From Dyella choica (lineage in GTDB: Bacteria; Pseudomonadota; Gammaproteobacteria; Xanthomonadales; Rhodanobacteraceae), in NCBI RefSeq assembly GCF_003977665.1, contig NZ_RYYV01000029.1, forward strand, positions 1 through 40,124: a DNA stretch of 40,124 nt, in the 5' to 3' direction. This document shows, piece after piece, positions 1 through 7,261 of this stretch (its first letter is position 1; each line of letters opens with the position of its first letter). A program made the position numbers and the translations under genes. The notes below the pieces were generated by a model, which did no database searches, had not been told where the DNA came from, and worked only from the letters and a program-made list of their open reading frames with translations.

Positions 1-81
1 TGGCTGCCGGCTTACTCCGATCCCGCCCCTTGCCGGAGCGGGATCTTCGAAACCCTACTGAGACTCGACGCTAATCAAGTG
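1..81 (+). repeat. Left copy of an 81-bp inverted end repeat (X)
   Basis: Positions 1-81 are, base for base, the reverse complement of 40030-40110. The sequence contains an internal hairpin with 8-bp arms (gatcccgc / gcgggatc, about 21-47). On the plus strand an open frame runs from position 3 to a TAA at 72-74 (23 residues, ending ...NPTETRR), and the same frame is found on the minus strand at the other end. This would fit the 3' end of a duplicated gene such as a transposase, but the frame is too short to identify and the repeat may be non-coding. The inner edge (81) is followed three bases later by a half copy of the C/G-rich dispersed repeat. The identity is seen directly; any mobile nature is inference. 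Confidence 0.85.
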
Positions 82-85
82 CCAA

Positions 86-98
86 GCAGGGGAGGGAG
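86..98. repeat. Orphan terminal arm of the C/G-rich dispersed repeat
   Basis: The bases gcaggggagggag match the right-hand terminal arm of the dispersed repeat at 3502-3631. The rest of that repeat is missing here; repeat X (1-81) lies in its place. The right window end has the complementary situation: the body of the repeat with its last arm missing, again next to X. Confidence 0.5.
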
Positions 99-135
99 CA
101 CATTTCGGTGGTGCCTATAAGGTAGTCTTCTCCCC

Positions 136-891
136 ATGTGCCTGATCGCCTTCGCCTGGCAAACCCACCCCCGCTGGCGCCTGCTGCTCGCCGGCAACCG
201 CGATGAATTCCACGCGCGGCCCAGCGCACCGTTGTCGCGTTGGACAGGCATGCCGATCATCGGCGGACGTGATCTCGAAGCGGGTGGCACCTGGCTGGGT
301 GTCACGCCAACGGGACGATGCTGCGTCGTGACCAATGTGCGGGACCCCAGCGACCCGCAGCAGGGTGTATCGCGCGGGCTGCTGGCTACGGACTATCTGG
401 CGGGCTCCGATGATGCAACAGCTCACGCGGACAAGCTGTTGCCTCTGGCGCCCAGCTACCGCCCGTTCAATCTGCTTACGTTCGACCAAGAACACGGTTT
501 CTATATCGGCAATCGCCCTACCTCCAAGGCACAGCCGATCGAGCCCGGCGTACATGGTTTATCCAACGCCGACTTCAATACGCCGTGGCCGAAGACGCGC
601 GCTTTGATGCAGCGCCTGCAGGCGTGGCTGGATGCCGGTCACGAAGTGGACTTCGCGCCGCTGTTCAACGCCCTGGCCAACGAACACCAGGCGCCGGACG
701 AATTGCTGCCCGATACAGGCATGGGACTGGAACGCGAACGCTGGCTATCTTCCGCCTTCATTCGTGGCGAACGCTATGGCACACGCGCCTGCACCATCGT
801 GGCGATCGACCATGCCGGCAAAGGGCTGATCGTCGAACGGCGATTTGGACCAAACGGTCGCTTCGAGGGCGAAAGCGAACTGTCGTTGTAG
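136..891 (+). CDS. NRDE family protein (TANGO2-like)
   Basis: A 251-residue protein of the NRDE/TANGO2 family. It starts MCLIAF and carries the family signature NRDEF at residues 21-25. Cys2 after the initiator Met is typical of the family and is compatible with N-terminal-nucleophile chemistry. Bacterial members have no settled function; eukaryotic TANGO2 has been linked to Golgi organisation, metabolism and haem handling. Length is normal for the family (about 250). A TATAAG hexamer at 116-121 could be a -10 element, giving a short leader; no strong Shine-Dalgarno is visible. The stop codon TAG (889-891) is the first TAG of the REP element that separates this gene from the convergent YchJ-like gene. 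Family assignment is secure, function is not. Confidence 0.9.
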   Translation: MCLIAFAWQTHPRWRLLLAGNRDEFHARPSAPLSRWTGMPIIGGRDLEAGGTWLGVTPTGRCCVVTNVRDPSDPQQGVSRGLLATDYLAGSDDATAHADKLLPLAPSYRPFNLLTFDQEHGFYIGNRPTSKAQPIEPGVHGLSNADFNTPWPKTRALMQRLQAWLDAGHEVDFAPLFNALANEHQAPDELLPDTGMGLERERWLSSAFIRGERYGTRACTIVAIDHAGKGLIVERRFGPNGRFEGESELSL

Positions 892-961
892 GCTGGGATG
901 GCAATCCCAGCATCGTGTGTGTTGTATGCATGGTAATGCTGGGTTTGCAACGTAAGCCTAC
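888..961. repeat. REP-like paired palindrome R1
   Basis: The left unit, gtaggctgggat-ggca-atcccagc, forms a hairpin and faces a degenerate inverted unit ending in cgtaagcctac. It fills the whole gap between two convergent genes. The TAG in its left end is the stop of the NRDE gene, and the complementary TAG at 960-958 is the stop of the YchJ-like gene. It probably acts as a bidirectional terminator or 3'-end stabiliser. Confidence 0.85.
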
Positions 962-1431
962 GGAAAATGCCCATCCAGGTAGTACCAGCGCCCTAGTTCG
1001 CGCACGAAGCGGCTGATCTCGTGCATGCGCTGGGCCTTGCCGCCGCCATAGCGCAGTCGCGCCACGAACTCTACCGTGGCGCTTTCGCCATCTTCCTCGT
1101 GACGCTTTACGTCCAGCCCCAGCCAGCTGGGCGCCGGGTGTTGCGCCGCCAGCTTCAGGCTTGCCGGGCGGGTGCTGGGATGCCAGGTGGCCAGCAGGTA
1201 ATCCTCACGCTTGAGCACATAGGCGCTATAGCGTGAGCGCATCAACGCTTCGGCGGTTTGTGCAATGCCGCCTTCGTGCAGCGGACCGCAACAGCGGGTG
1301 TAACCGCTGTGATTGCCGCACGGGCAGGGTGTGAGGGTGTCGACAACTTGCAAGGCTCGAATCCGGCAGTAACCACGCCGACCATCCTGCTCCCGCCACG
1401 CATAAATGCAAGGGGTAGTGCGAAAAGTCAT
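958..1431 (-). CDS. YchJ-family SEC-C motif protein (UPF0225)
   Basis: YchJ/UPF0225 family with an N-terminal SEC-C zinc motif (CPCG...CCGPLH) followed by an NTF2-like domain (ALMRSRYSAYV, LLATWHPSTRP, FVRELGRWYYLDG). Xanthomonad homologues are about 125-130 residues and begin just before the CPCG motif. No ATG lies there: the in-frame candidates are TTG at 1353 (131 aa, family-like length), ATG at 1431 (157 aa, used here) and ATG at 1464, and none has a convincing Shine-Dalgarno. The stretch before CPCG does not look like family sequence, so the TTG start may be the real one. Function unknown; SEC-C motifs bind zinc and often mediate SecB or ribosome-related contacts. Its TAG stop lies in REP R1. 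Confidence 0.85.
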   Translation of the reverse strand: MTFRTTPCIYAWREQDGRRGYCRIRALQVVDTLTPCPCGNHSGYTRCCGPLHEGGIAQTAEALMRSRYSAYVLKREDYLLATWHPSTRPASLKLAAQHPAPSWLGLDVKRHEEDGESATVEFVARLRYGGGKAQRMHEISRFVRELGRWYYLDGHFP

Positions 1432-1547
1432 GCATGGCCGGCACTGCGGATCGCTTAAAGTCATCCAGCTGCCGGGAGGGCAGCATTCCCTATTGAATGC
1501 ATCGGCCGTCAGGGTATGGGCGGCCGAACGCGGCGGAGATTTATTGC

Positions 1548-3473
1548 ATGCACCCGATTCGATCGCTGTTCTCAATGACGGCACTGGCCGTGGGCCTGAT
1601 GGCGGCCGGCGCCCACGCGCAGACCGCGCCGATGACGCCCGATATTCCTTCCAGTTTCACGGCGCCCACCGAGGCCAACGACTACGTCAAGCGCGTGGTC
1701 ATGATCCCGATGCGCGATGGGGTGAAGCTGCACACCGTGATCGTGATTCCGAAGGCTGCGCACAATGCGCCGATCCTGCTTACACGTACGCCCTACAACG
1801 CAGACAAGCGTAGCGAACGCGAAAAGTCCCCGCACATGCTCGCCCTGCTGCCGGAAGGCGACGAGGTGTTCGTGAAAGCCGGCTACATCCGCGTGTTCCA
1901 GGACATTCGCGGCAAGTACGGTTCCGAAGGGCCGTACGTGATGACTTTGCCGCTGCGCGGCCCGCTCAACAGCGGCAAGGTGGACGAATCCACCGATGCC
2001 TATGACACCATCGACTGGCTGTCGAAGAACCTGCCCGAATCGAACGGCAAGATCGGCATGCTTGGTTCCTCGTACGAAGGCTTCACCGTGGTGATGGCCC
2101 TGGTCAATCCGAACCCGGCCTTGAAAGTGGCTGCACCGGAAAGCCCGATGGTGGACGGCTGGATGGGCGACGACTGGTTCCATTACGGCGCTTTCCGCCA
2201 GACCAACTTCGACTACATCACCGCACAGACCACCCAACGCGGCATGGGCTATCGAATCCCGCGCGAGGGCTACGACGACTACAACAATTTCCTGCGTGCC
2301 GGTTCAGCTGGCGACTACGCGCGCGCCAATGGGCTGGATGGCCTGCCGTTCTGGCGCAAGATCCACGAAAACCCGGCCTATACGCCGTTCTGGTCGGCCC
2401 AGGCGCTGGACAAAGTGATGGCGCAGCAGCCGCTGAAAGTGCCCACCATGTGGCTGCAGGGACTGTGGGACCAGGAAGACATGTACGGTGCCATCCACAG
2501 CTACGAAGCAATGGAACCGAAAGACGGCAGCAACAACATGAACTACCTGGTGATGGGCCCATGGCGCCACAGCCAGGTAAACGTCAATGGCAGCACGCTC
2601 GGTCCGATGAACTGGGACGGCGATACGGCATTGCAGTTCCGCCGCGACGTCTTGCTGCCGTTCTTCAATCAATACCTCAAGGACGGCGCACCGAAAGCAG
2701 ATACCCCGCCGGTGCTGATCTACAACACTGCCGAAAACCATTGGGATCGATTCACGCACTGGCCGCTGTCGTGCGAGCACGGTTGCGATTCCACCGCCAA
2801 GCCGCTTTATTTGCTGGCCGATGGCCGGGTGTCGTTCGATGCGCCGAAGGCCGGTGATACGAAGTACGACGAGTATGTTTCCGATCCGGCCAAGCCGGTG
2901 CCGTATCAGCCGCGCCCGGTGGTGGGTTCGGACCACGATGCCTGGACGCGCTGGCTGCTCAACGACCAGCGTTTCGTCGACGGCCGTCCGGACGTGCTCA
3001 CCTATGTAAGCGCTCCGCTAAGCGCGCCGCTGCGCGTGAGCGGCGCCCCGCAGGTGAACCTGGTGGCCTCCACCAGCGGTGGCGACAGCGATTGGGTGGT
3101 GAAGATCATCGACGTCTATCCCGACACGGTGCCGTCCAATCCGGGCATGGGTGGCTACGAGCTGCCGATTTCGCTGGACATCTTCCGCGGGCGCTATCGC
3201 ACCAGCTTCGAACATCCAGAGGCCATCGAGGCGAACGCAGCGCTTGCCTACCACTTCCGCCTGCCCACGGTGAACCATGTGTTCGAGCCGGGCCACCGCA
3301 TCATGGTGCAGGTACAGTCCAGCCTGTTCCCGCTGTACGACCGCAATCCGCAAACCTTCGTGCCGAACATCTTCGATGCCAAGCCGGCGGATTACGTGAA
3401 AGCGACGCAGCGCGTATGGCATACGCCGGATCAGGCGAGCTTTGTCAGCTTGCCGGTGGTGTCGGGGCGGTAA
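1548..3473 (+). CDS. Secreted alpha-amino-acid ester hydrolase (CocE/NonD hydrolase)
   Basis: CocE/NonD family serine hydrolase, very like alpha-amino-acid ester hydrolases (AEH) of Xanthomonas and Acetobacter, which hydrolyse and synthesise esters and amides of alpha-amino acids, including beta-lactam side chains. ATG 1548 follows cggag and opens a signal peptide with probable cleavage after AHA (about residue 24), giving a 641-aa precursor; an earlier in-frame start at 1497 has no signal peptide. The alpha/beta-hydrolase domain holds GSSYEG with nucleophile Ser175, Asp308 in LWDQEDMYG and His341 in GPWRHSQVN. DIRGKYGSEG probably forms the oxyanion region. The C-terminal jelly-roll domain (about 460-641) is complete. 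Likely periplasmic. It is monocistronic and ends at a dispersed repeat. AEH assignment is strong; substrate is inferred. Confidence 0.9.
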   Translation: MHPIRSLFSMTALAVGLMAAGAHAQTAPMTPDIPSSFTAPTEANDYVKRVVMIPMRDGVKLHTVIVIPKAAHNAPILLTRTPYNADKRSEREKSPHMLALLPEGDEVFVKAGYIRVFQDIRGKYGSEGPYVMTLPLRGPLNSGKVDESTDAYDTIDWLSKNLPESNGKIGMLGSSYEGFTVVMALVNPNPALKVAAPESPMVDGWMGDDWFHYGAFRQTNFDYITAQTTQRGMGYRIPREGYDDYNNFLRAGSAGDYARANGLDGLPFWRKIHENPAYTPFWSAQALDKVMAQQPLKVPTMWLQGLWDQEDMYGAIHSYEAMEPKDGSNNMNYLVMGPWRHSQVNVNGSTLGPMNWDGDTALQFRRDVLLPFFNQYLKDGAPKADTPPVLIYNTAENHWDRFTHWPLSCEHGCDSTAKPLYLLADGRVSFDAPKAGDTKYDEYVSDPAKPVPYQPRPVVGSDHDAWTRWLLNDQRFVDGRPDVLTYVSAPLSAPLRVSGAPQVNLVASTSGGDSDWVVKIIDVYPDTVPSNPGMGGYELPISLDIFRGRYRTSFEHPEAIEANAALAYHFRLPTVNHVFEPGHRIMVQVQSSLFPLYDRNPQTFVPNIFDAKPADYVKATQRVWHTPDQASFVSLPVVSGR

Positions 3474-3501
3474 GAGCGTTTTCTACTGGCTATTCGCGAG
3501 A

Positions 3502-3631
3502 TCTGCTCCCTCCCCTACGTGTAGTGGGGGAGGACCGGGGTGGGGTGAAGCAACCTTGCCGCGGACGCAAACATCACAGCAAGCTCAAACAACCCCACCT
3601 CAACCCTCCCCTGCCTTCGCAGGGGAGGGAG
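3502..3631. repeat. C/G-rich palindromic dispersed repeat, copy 1
   Basis: A 130-bp repeat beginning tctgctccctcccctacgtg and ending gcaggggagggag. The outer C-rich and G-rich segments are complementary, and both ends also form local hairpins. Related copies lie at 8991-9118 and 39913-40030. It separates the convergent ester hydrolase and small membrane protein genes and could act as a terminator. Confidence 0.85.
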
Positions 3632-3634
3632 TTG

Positions 3635-3832
3635 TTACGCCGGCCGGCCGCGCAGTACGCGCGCCGGCAACATCAACAAGGCATGCAGGAAGGCAAACAC
3701 CGCATTCATGGTGAGGCCGAGCAAGCGGAACGGCAGCAACACCAGCCATACGATGGGATACAGCACCAGCGCCAACAGCGCCAGCGGCCAGCAGAACACC
3801 AGCAGCAGCAACCAGAGCAGAAAACCGGCCAT
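3635..3832 (-). CDS. Small hydrophobic membrane protein, 65 aa
   Basis: A 65-residue, strongly hydrophobic protein with two or three likely membrane segments (residues 3-25, 26-40 and 43-58) and a basic C-terminus (ARVLRGRPA). The ATG at 3832 is preceded on the minus strand by AGGAGGT at ideal spacing, which is strong evidence that this short gene is real. It lies 77 bp downstream of the NnrU gene on the same strand and may be co-transcribed. I do not recognise a named family; similar short hypothetical membrane proteins occur in xanthomonads. Confidence 0.75.
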   Translation of the reverse strand: MAGFLLWLLLLVFCWPLALLALVLYPIVWLVLLPFRLLGLTMNAVFAFLHALLMLPARVLRGRPA

Positions 3833-3909
3833 GGGCGTTACCTCCTGTGCATCGGACGCCTAGACTGTAACGCAGCCCACCCCGGCCGCGTAGATGACTA
3901 CCAGCATGC

Positions 3910-4488
3910 CTACGCCATGGGGTTCACGCCAAACAACGCGTTGTGCAGCCAGAACGCAAACAAGGCCCAAAGCACGACACCTGCTACGACAGTTATCACC
4001 GTCGCTTTCACCGTTCCCGCCGGATAGACCGTGCCAAGCCGCCGGTCGCGCCGACGCGAGGCCGCAAACAGCACCACCGCCCATAACAGGAAGGCACCGA
4101 ACAACACCACGTCGTGCAGCATGCCGTTGGCCAGCAGATGGCCGAACGCCCAGGTCTTCACCGCCAGCACCTGCGGATGATGCAGCCTGCCCTTGATCAT
4201 GTTGTTCGGCACGCGTGCGGCGGGAAACAGGATCAGCGCGATCAGCATGAGTGCGCCATTGAGATGCCGCAGCCACATCGGCGGTACATACAGCAGTACC
4301 GGGTGGTGCCTCGCCATGGAGAATCCGACGACGATCAGCACCAGGCTGGTCGCGGCGAGAAGGGAGTAGATCGCTTTCCAGCGATTCAGGCCGATGCGTT
4401 CGATCTGGCGGCTGCGCCAGTCGTCGGCGACGATGCGGATGGAGTGCAGGCCGATGAACAGGATCAGGCCGAGGATCAGCACGGACAT
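3910..4488 (-). CDS. NnrU family membrane protein
   Basis: A 192-residue protein matching the NnrU family: five or six hydrophobic helices, an early HSIRI segment, the central LLYVPPMWLRHLN and a conserved HHPQVLAVKTWAFGHLLANG block. NnrU was named from denitrification clusters and is related to the methyltransferase NnrU/isoprenylcysteine group; its activity is unclear. The start was placed at ATG 4488 (MSVLILGL), where the membrane helix begins and GAGG lies upstream, rather than at 4545, which would overlap REP R2. No denitrification genes are nearby. Confidence 0.85.
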   Translation of the reverse strand: MSVLILGLILFIGLHSIRIVADDWRSRQIERIGLNRWKAIYSLLAATSLVLIVVGFSMARHHPVLLYVPPMWLRHLNGALMLIALILFPAARVPNNMIKGRLHHPQVLAVKTWAFGHLLANGMLHDVVLFGAFLLWAVVLFAASRRRDRRLGTVYPAGTVKATVITVVAGVVLWALFAFWLHNALFGVNPMA

Positions 4489-4528
4489 GGTGGGAGCCTC
4501 AAGATAGTTGAAGTACGTCTTGCGCGTC

Positions 4529-4595
4529 GTAGGCTGGGATGACAATCCCAGCTGCTTTCACGTCTCGTGTTGCTGGGATTGACATCCCAGCCTAC
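4529..4595. repeat. REP-like paired palindrome R2
   Basis: Two inverted units, gtaggctgggatgacaatcc and its facing mate gggattgacatcccagccta, separated by a short loop. It lies six bases after the stop codon of the HutD gene and upstream of the NnrU gene on the same strand. Confidence 0.9.
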
Positions 4596-4601
4596 GCAAC
4601 G

Positions 4602-5162
4602 TCAATTTCCCAGCAATTGCACACGTGCCACAAGTGCCAAGGTCTCGGCATCCAGCGTGACGCGCCCCGTCGACCCTGCCGGCAGCCACGCATCGCCAGG
4701 TTGCATGCGTCCATCGGCCGTATCGACATGTCCGCGTGCGCAGTAGATCAGCACAACGGCATCATCCACCACCTGCCGGCCCGGATCCTCCCAGGTCACC
4801 AACTCGCCGCGCGCCTTCGCCCGCCGCAACATCAGGTTGAAATCACGCGTAGGCCCGCCATTCAGCGCAATCGTCACCTTGGCTTCACCGGGAAACGCGA
4901 AGGGCGCGAAGGGCGTGTCGAGCGCATGGCTGCGGCCATCGTCCAGGGTCATCGTAAAGCCCGCACCCTGCAGCAGTGCGATGTAGCGATCGACGCCATC
5001 GAACGAGGAAAACGGCGCGGCGCTATCCACTTCGGCCACGCTGACCCGCCACGCGAAATCCTCCATGCCGGCGCCGGCCGGATGCACGGCCAATTCGCGC
5101 GTGCGTCCCATGCCGTTCTTCCATGGCACGGCCGGACAATCGCGCAGGCGGATGATGCTCAT
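4602..5162 (-). CDS. HutD/Ves family cupin-like protein
   Basis: A 186-residue HutD/Ves family protein with the hallmark N-terminus (VPWKNGMGRTRELAVHP) and the downstream FAWRVSVAEV, FSSFDGVDRYIALLQGAG and RDFNLMLRR blocks of this bicupin fold. HutD occurs in histidine-utilisation operons and has been proposed to be regulatory; Ves in E. coli responds to cold. No hut genes are here. Its ATG overlaps the dinG stop by four bases, so it is the last gene of a translationally coupled operon. Family is clear; role unknown. Confidence 0.88.
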   Translation of the reverse strand: MSIIRLRDCPAVPWKNGMGRTRELAVHPAGAGMEDFAWRVSVAEVDSAAPFSSFDGVDRYIALLQGAGFTMTLDDGRSHALDTPFAPFAFPGEAKVTIALNGGPTRDFNLMLRRAKARGELVTWEDPGRQVVDDAVVLIYCARGHVDTADGRMQPGDAWLPAGSTGRVTLDAETLALVARVQLLGN

Positions 5163-7261
5163 GCGTTACGCTCGATCACACGTTGGAACGGGGGCAGGGC
5201 TTTAAGCATCTGGCTACCGTATTGCCGCGTGATGACGCGCCGGTCCAGCAGCACGATGCGGCCACGATCGGTCTCGCTGCGGATCAGGCGGCCGCAATAC
5301 TGGATCAGCAGGCGGGTGGCCTCCGGCACGGCCACCTCCATGAAAGGATTGCGTCCGCGTGACTCCAGCCATTCGGCGTATGTCGCGCCGACGGGGTCGG
5401 TGGGCACGGCGAACGGCAGCTGCGTGATCACCACCGTTTCGCACAGCTTGCCGGGCAGGTCCAGGCCTTCGCCGAACGACGCGAGGCCGAACAGCGTGCT
5501 GCCCTTGCCGGCTTCAATCGCCGCGACATGTTCGGCGATCAATTGCGTTTTGCCGAGCGAGCCCTGTGCACGTACCTTGCGCACCCTGTCGATCGGCAGG
5601 CGTTGCAGCACGCGTTCGAGTTTGGCGCGCGAGGTGAATAGCACCAGGTTGCCGGCCTCCCAATCCAGGTTTTCCGCCAGCCAGTCGGTGACTTCCTGCG
5701 CATGCTGTTCGCGTGCATCGGGCAAGGCGGATACGGCCGGTATTTCAAGGCGTGCCTGCGCACCGAGATCGAAAGGCGAGGGCAGGCTCACTGTCACGGC
5801 CTCGTTCGGCAAGCCCACCGCATCGGCAAAACCGCGGAAATTGCCGCCCACGCTCAGCGTGGCGGAGGTCATCACTACGGCGCTGGCGTTGTCCCACAGG
5901 ATATTGCGCAGCAAGGCGCCGGCGGAAACGGCTGAAGCGTGACAAACCAGTTGCTGGTCGTTCGCCAGCGTGACCCAGCGCGCCAGTGGCGGCGCGTGTT
6001 CCGGATCGTCGCTGGACCATGCACGCCAGGTGCGCACTTGGCGATCGATACGCTCCAGCGCCATGCCCAGCTCGCGCGACAAGGCCTCTTGGGTGGGACC
6101 GCCCTCGCTCATCTCGGTGACCGCGCGGCGCACGGTCGTCAGCCAACGCTGTACTTCGGAGGCGGCGACATACAGCACGGTGGCGTGATGCACCCAGTTG
6201 TCCGGGAGCTGTCCGAGTGAACCCCGATACATCGGCTCGGTTTCGGCAGGGTCGGGCAACCATGCCTGGCGGATTTCCTTCTCCAGCTCCTCCAGCGCGT
6301 TGCTGAGTTCCTGCAGCTTTTCATCGCCGGCATCCAGCGTGAGCTTGCCGATCACTTCCTTGTCGGTGAGCGAATAGGCGGCATGCACCTGCCGGCCCAA
6401 CCGGCTTAGCTGCCGTACCGCCGTGGTGAGAAAAACTTCCGCTGCGCCGCGATCGATCGTCTTGCCGGGCATGTGATGCGCTTCATCGAACACGTACAGC
6501 GTGTCGTCCGGCTTGGGTAGGAATACGCCTCCCCAGCTCTCATCTCCGCTGGACAGGGTGAGGTCGGCAAGCACCAGATCCTGATTGGCCACGATGATGT
6601 CGGCGTCCGCAGCGGCGCGTCGCGCCGCAAAGAACGGGCAGGCCATGAAATGCGCGCAGCGTCGGCCGGTGCAACCTCCCGAGCTGGTGGTGATCATCGC
6701 GCGCAGCATGTCGCTGGGTGTCTCGGGGGCGGCATCCATGTCGCCGTTCCATTGATGGTGATCGAACGCCTCGATGAGCTTGCGCAACACTTGCTTGTCG
6801 CGTTCGGCCGGAGGCTTGCTCCAAATGGCAAGGTCCGCGTCCAGCCCCAGGCCGAGCTGCGGGTTCTCGCCCAGGCTGCCTGCGGCCATGCGCAAGTCGC
6901 GCGGGCACAGATAGCGGCCGCGTCCCTTGGCGAGTGCCACCTTCATTTCGCGGCCGTTGAGCTTCAGATACAGCGGAATGTCGCGCTCGACCAGCTGCTC
7001 CTGCAAGGCGACCGTGGCGGTGGCAATCAGCAGTTTCTTTTTCAGCGCCTGCGCCGCTTCCACCCCGGCGATCAGGTAAGCCATGGATTTACCGGTGCCG
7101 GTGGGGGCTTCGATCACGGCGGCACCGCCGCTCTGTGCGAGCGCCTTGGCTACCTCGGCAATCATGCGTGTTTGCGCCGCGCGCGCGCGAAAGCCCGGCA
7201 ACCCGTCTTTCACCCGCGCATAGGCGTCGCGGATACTGCCCTTGATGGCATCAGTGAGCAT
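5159..7261 (-). CDS. dinG: ATP-dependent DNA helicase DinG
   Basis: A 700-residue superfamily 2 XPD/DinG-type helicase that unwinds DNA 5' to 3', resolving R-loops and damaged or structured DNA. Walker A is APTGTGKS (52-59) and the Walker B/DEAH box is DEAHH (259-263). Four cysteines (119, 197, 202, 208) lie between them, as expected for the [4Fe-4S] cluster of this family. The C-terminal RecA domain has LFGLASFGEGLDLPG and a final QYCGRLIRSETDRGR motif VI. It overlaps the upstream flavoprotein by 11 bp and the downstream hutD-like gene by 4 bp, so all three are probably one transcript. Length is standard. Confidence 0.95.
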   Translation of the reverse strand: MLTDAIKGSIRDAYARVKDGLPGFRARAAQTRMIAEVAKALAQSGGAAVIEAPTGTGKSMAYLIAGVEAAQALKKKLLIATATVALQEQLVERDIPLYLKLNGREMKVALAKGRGRYLCPRDLRMAAGSLGENPQLGLGLDADLAIWSKPPAERDKQVLRKLIEAFDHHQWNGDMDAAPETPSDMLRAMITTSSGGCTGRRCAHFMACPFFAARRAAADADIIVANQDLVLADLTLSSGDESWGGVFLPKPDDTLYVFDEAHHMPGKTIDRGAAEVFLTTAVRQLSRLGRQVHAAYSLTDKEVIGKLTLDAGDEKLQELSNALEELEKEIRQAWLPDPAETEPMYRGSLGQLPDNWVHHATVLYVAASEVQRWLTTVRRAVTEMSEGGPTQEALSRELGMALERIDRQVRTWRAWSSDDPEHAPPLARWVTLANDQQLVCHASAVSAGALLRNILWDNASAVVMTSATLSVGGNFRGFADAVGLPNEAVTVSLPSPFDLGAQARLEIPAVSALPDAREQHAQEVTDWLAENLDWEAGNLVLFTSRAKLERVLQRLPIDRVRKVRAQGSLGKTQLIAEHVAAIEAGKGSTLFGLASFGEGLDLPGKLCETVVITQLPFAVPTDPVGATYAEWLESRGRNPFMEVAVPEATRLLIQYCGRLIRSETDRGRIVLLDRRVITRQYGSQMLKALPPFQRVIERNA

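Noticed and set aside
1-81. Repeat X as a tRNA or tmRNA fragment / attachment site
   Set aside because: It contains a GC hairpin but no TpsiC-like GTTCRANYC consensus, no CCA end and no cloverleaf pairing; no integrase gene is visible.
4539-5942. 467-aa plus-strand open frame opposite hutD/dinG
   Set aside because: Antisense shadow of two well-supported genes in a GC-rich genome; Arg-rich composition, no homology and no ribosome site.
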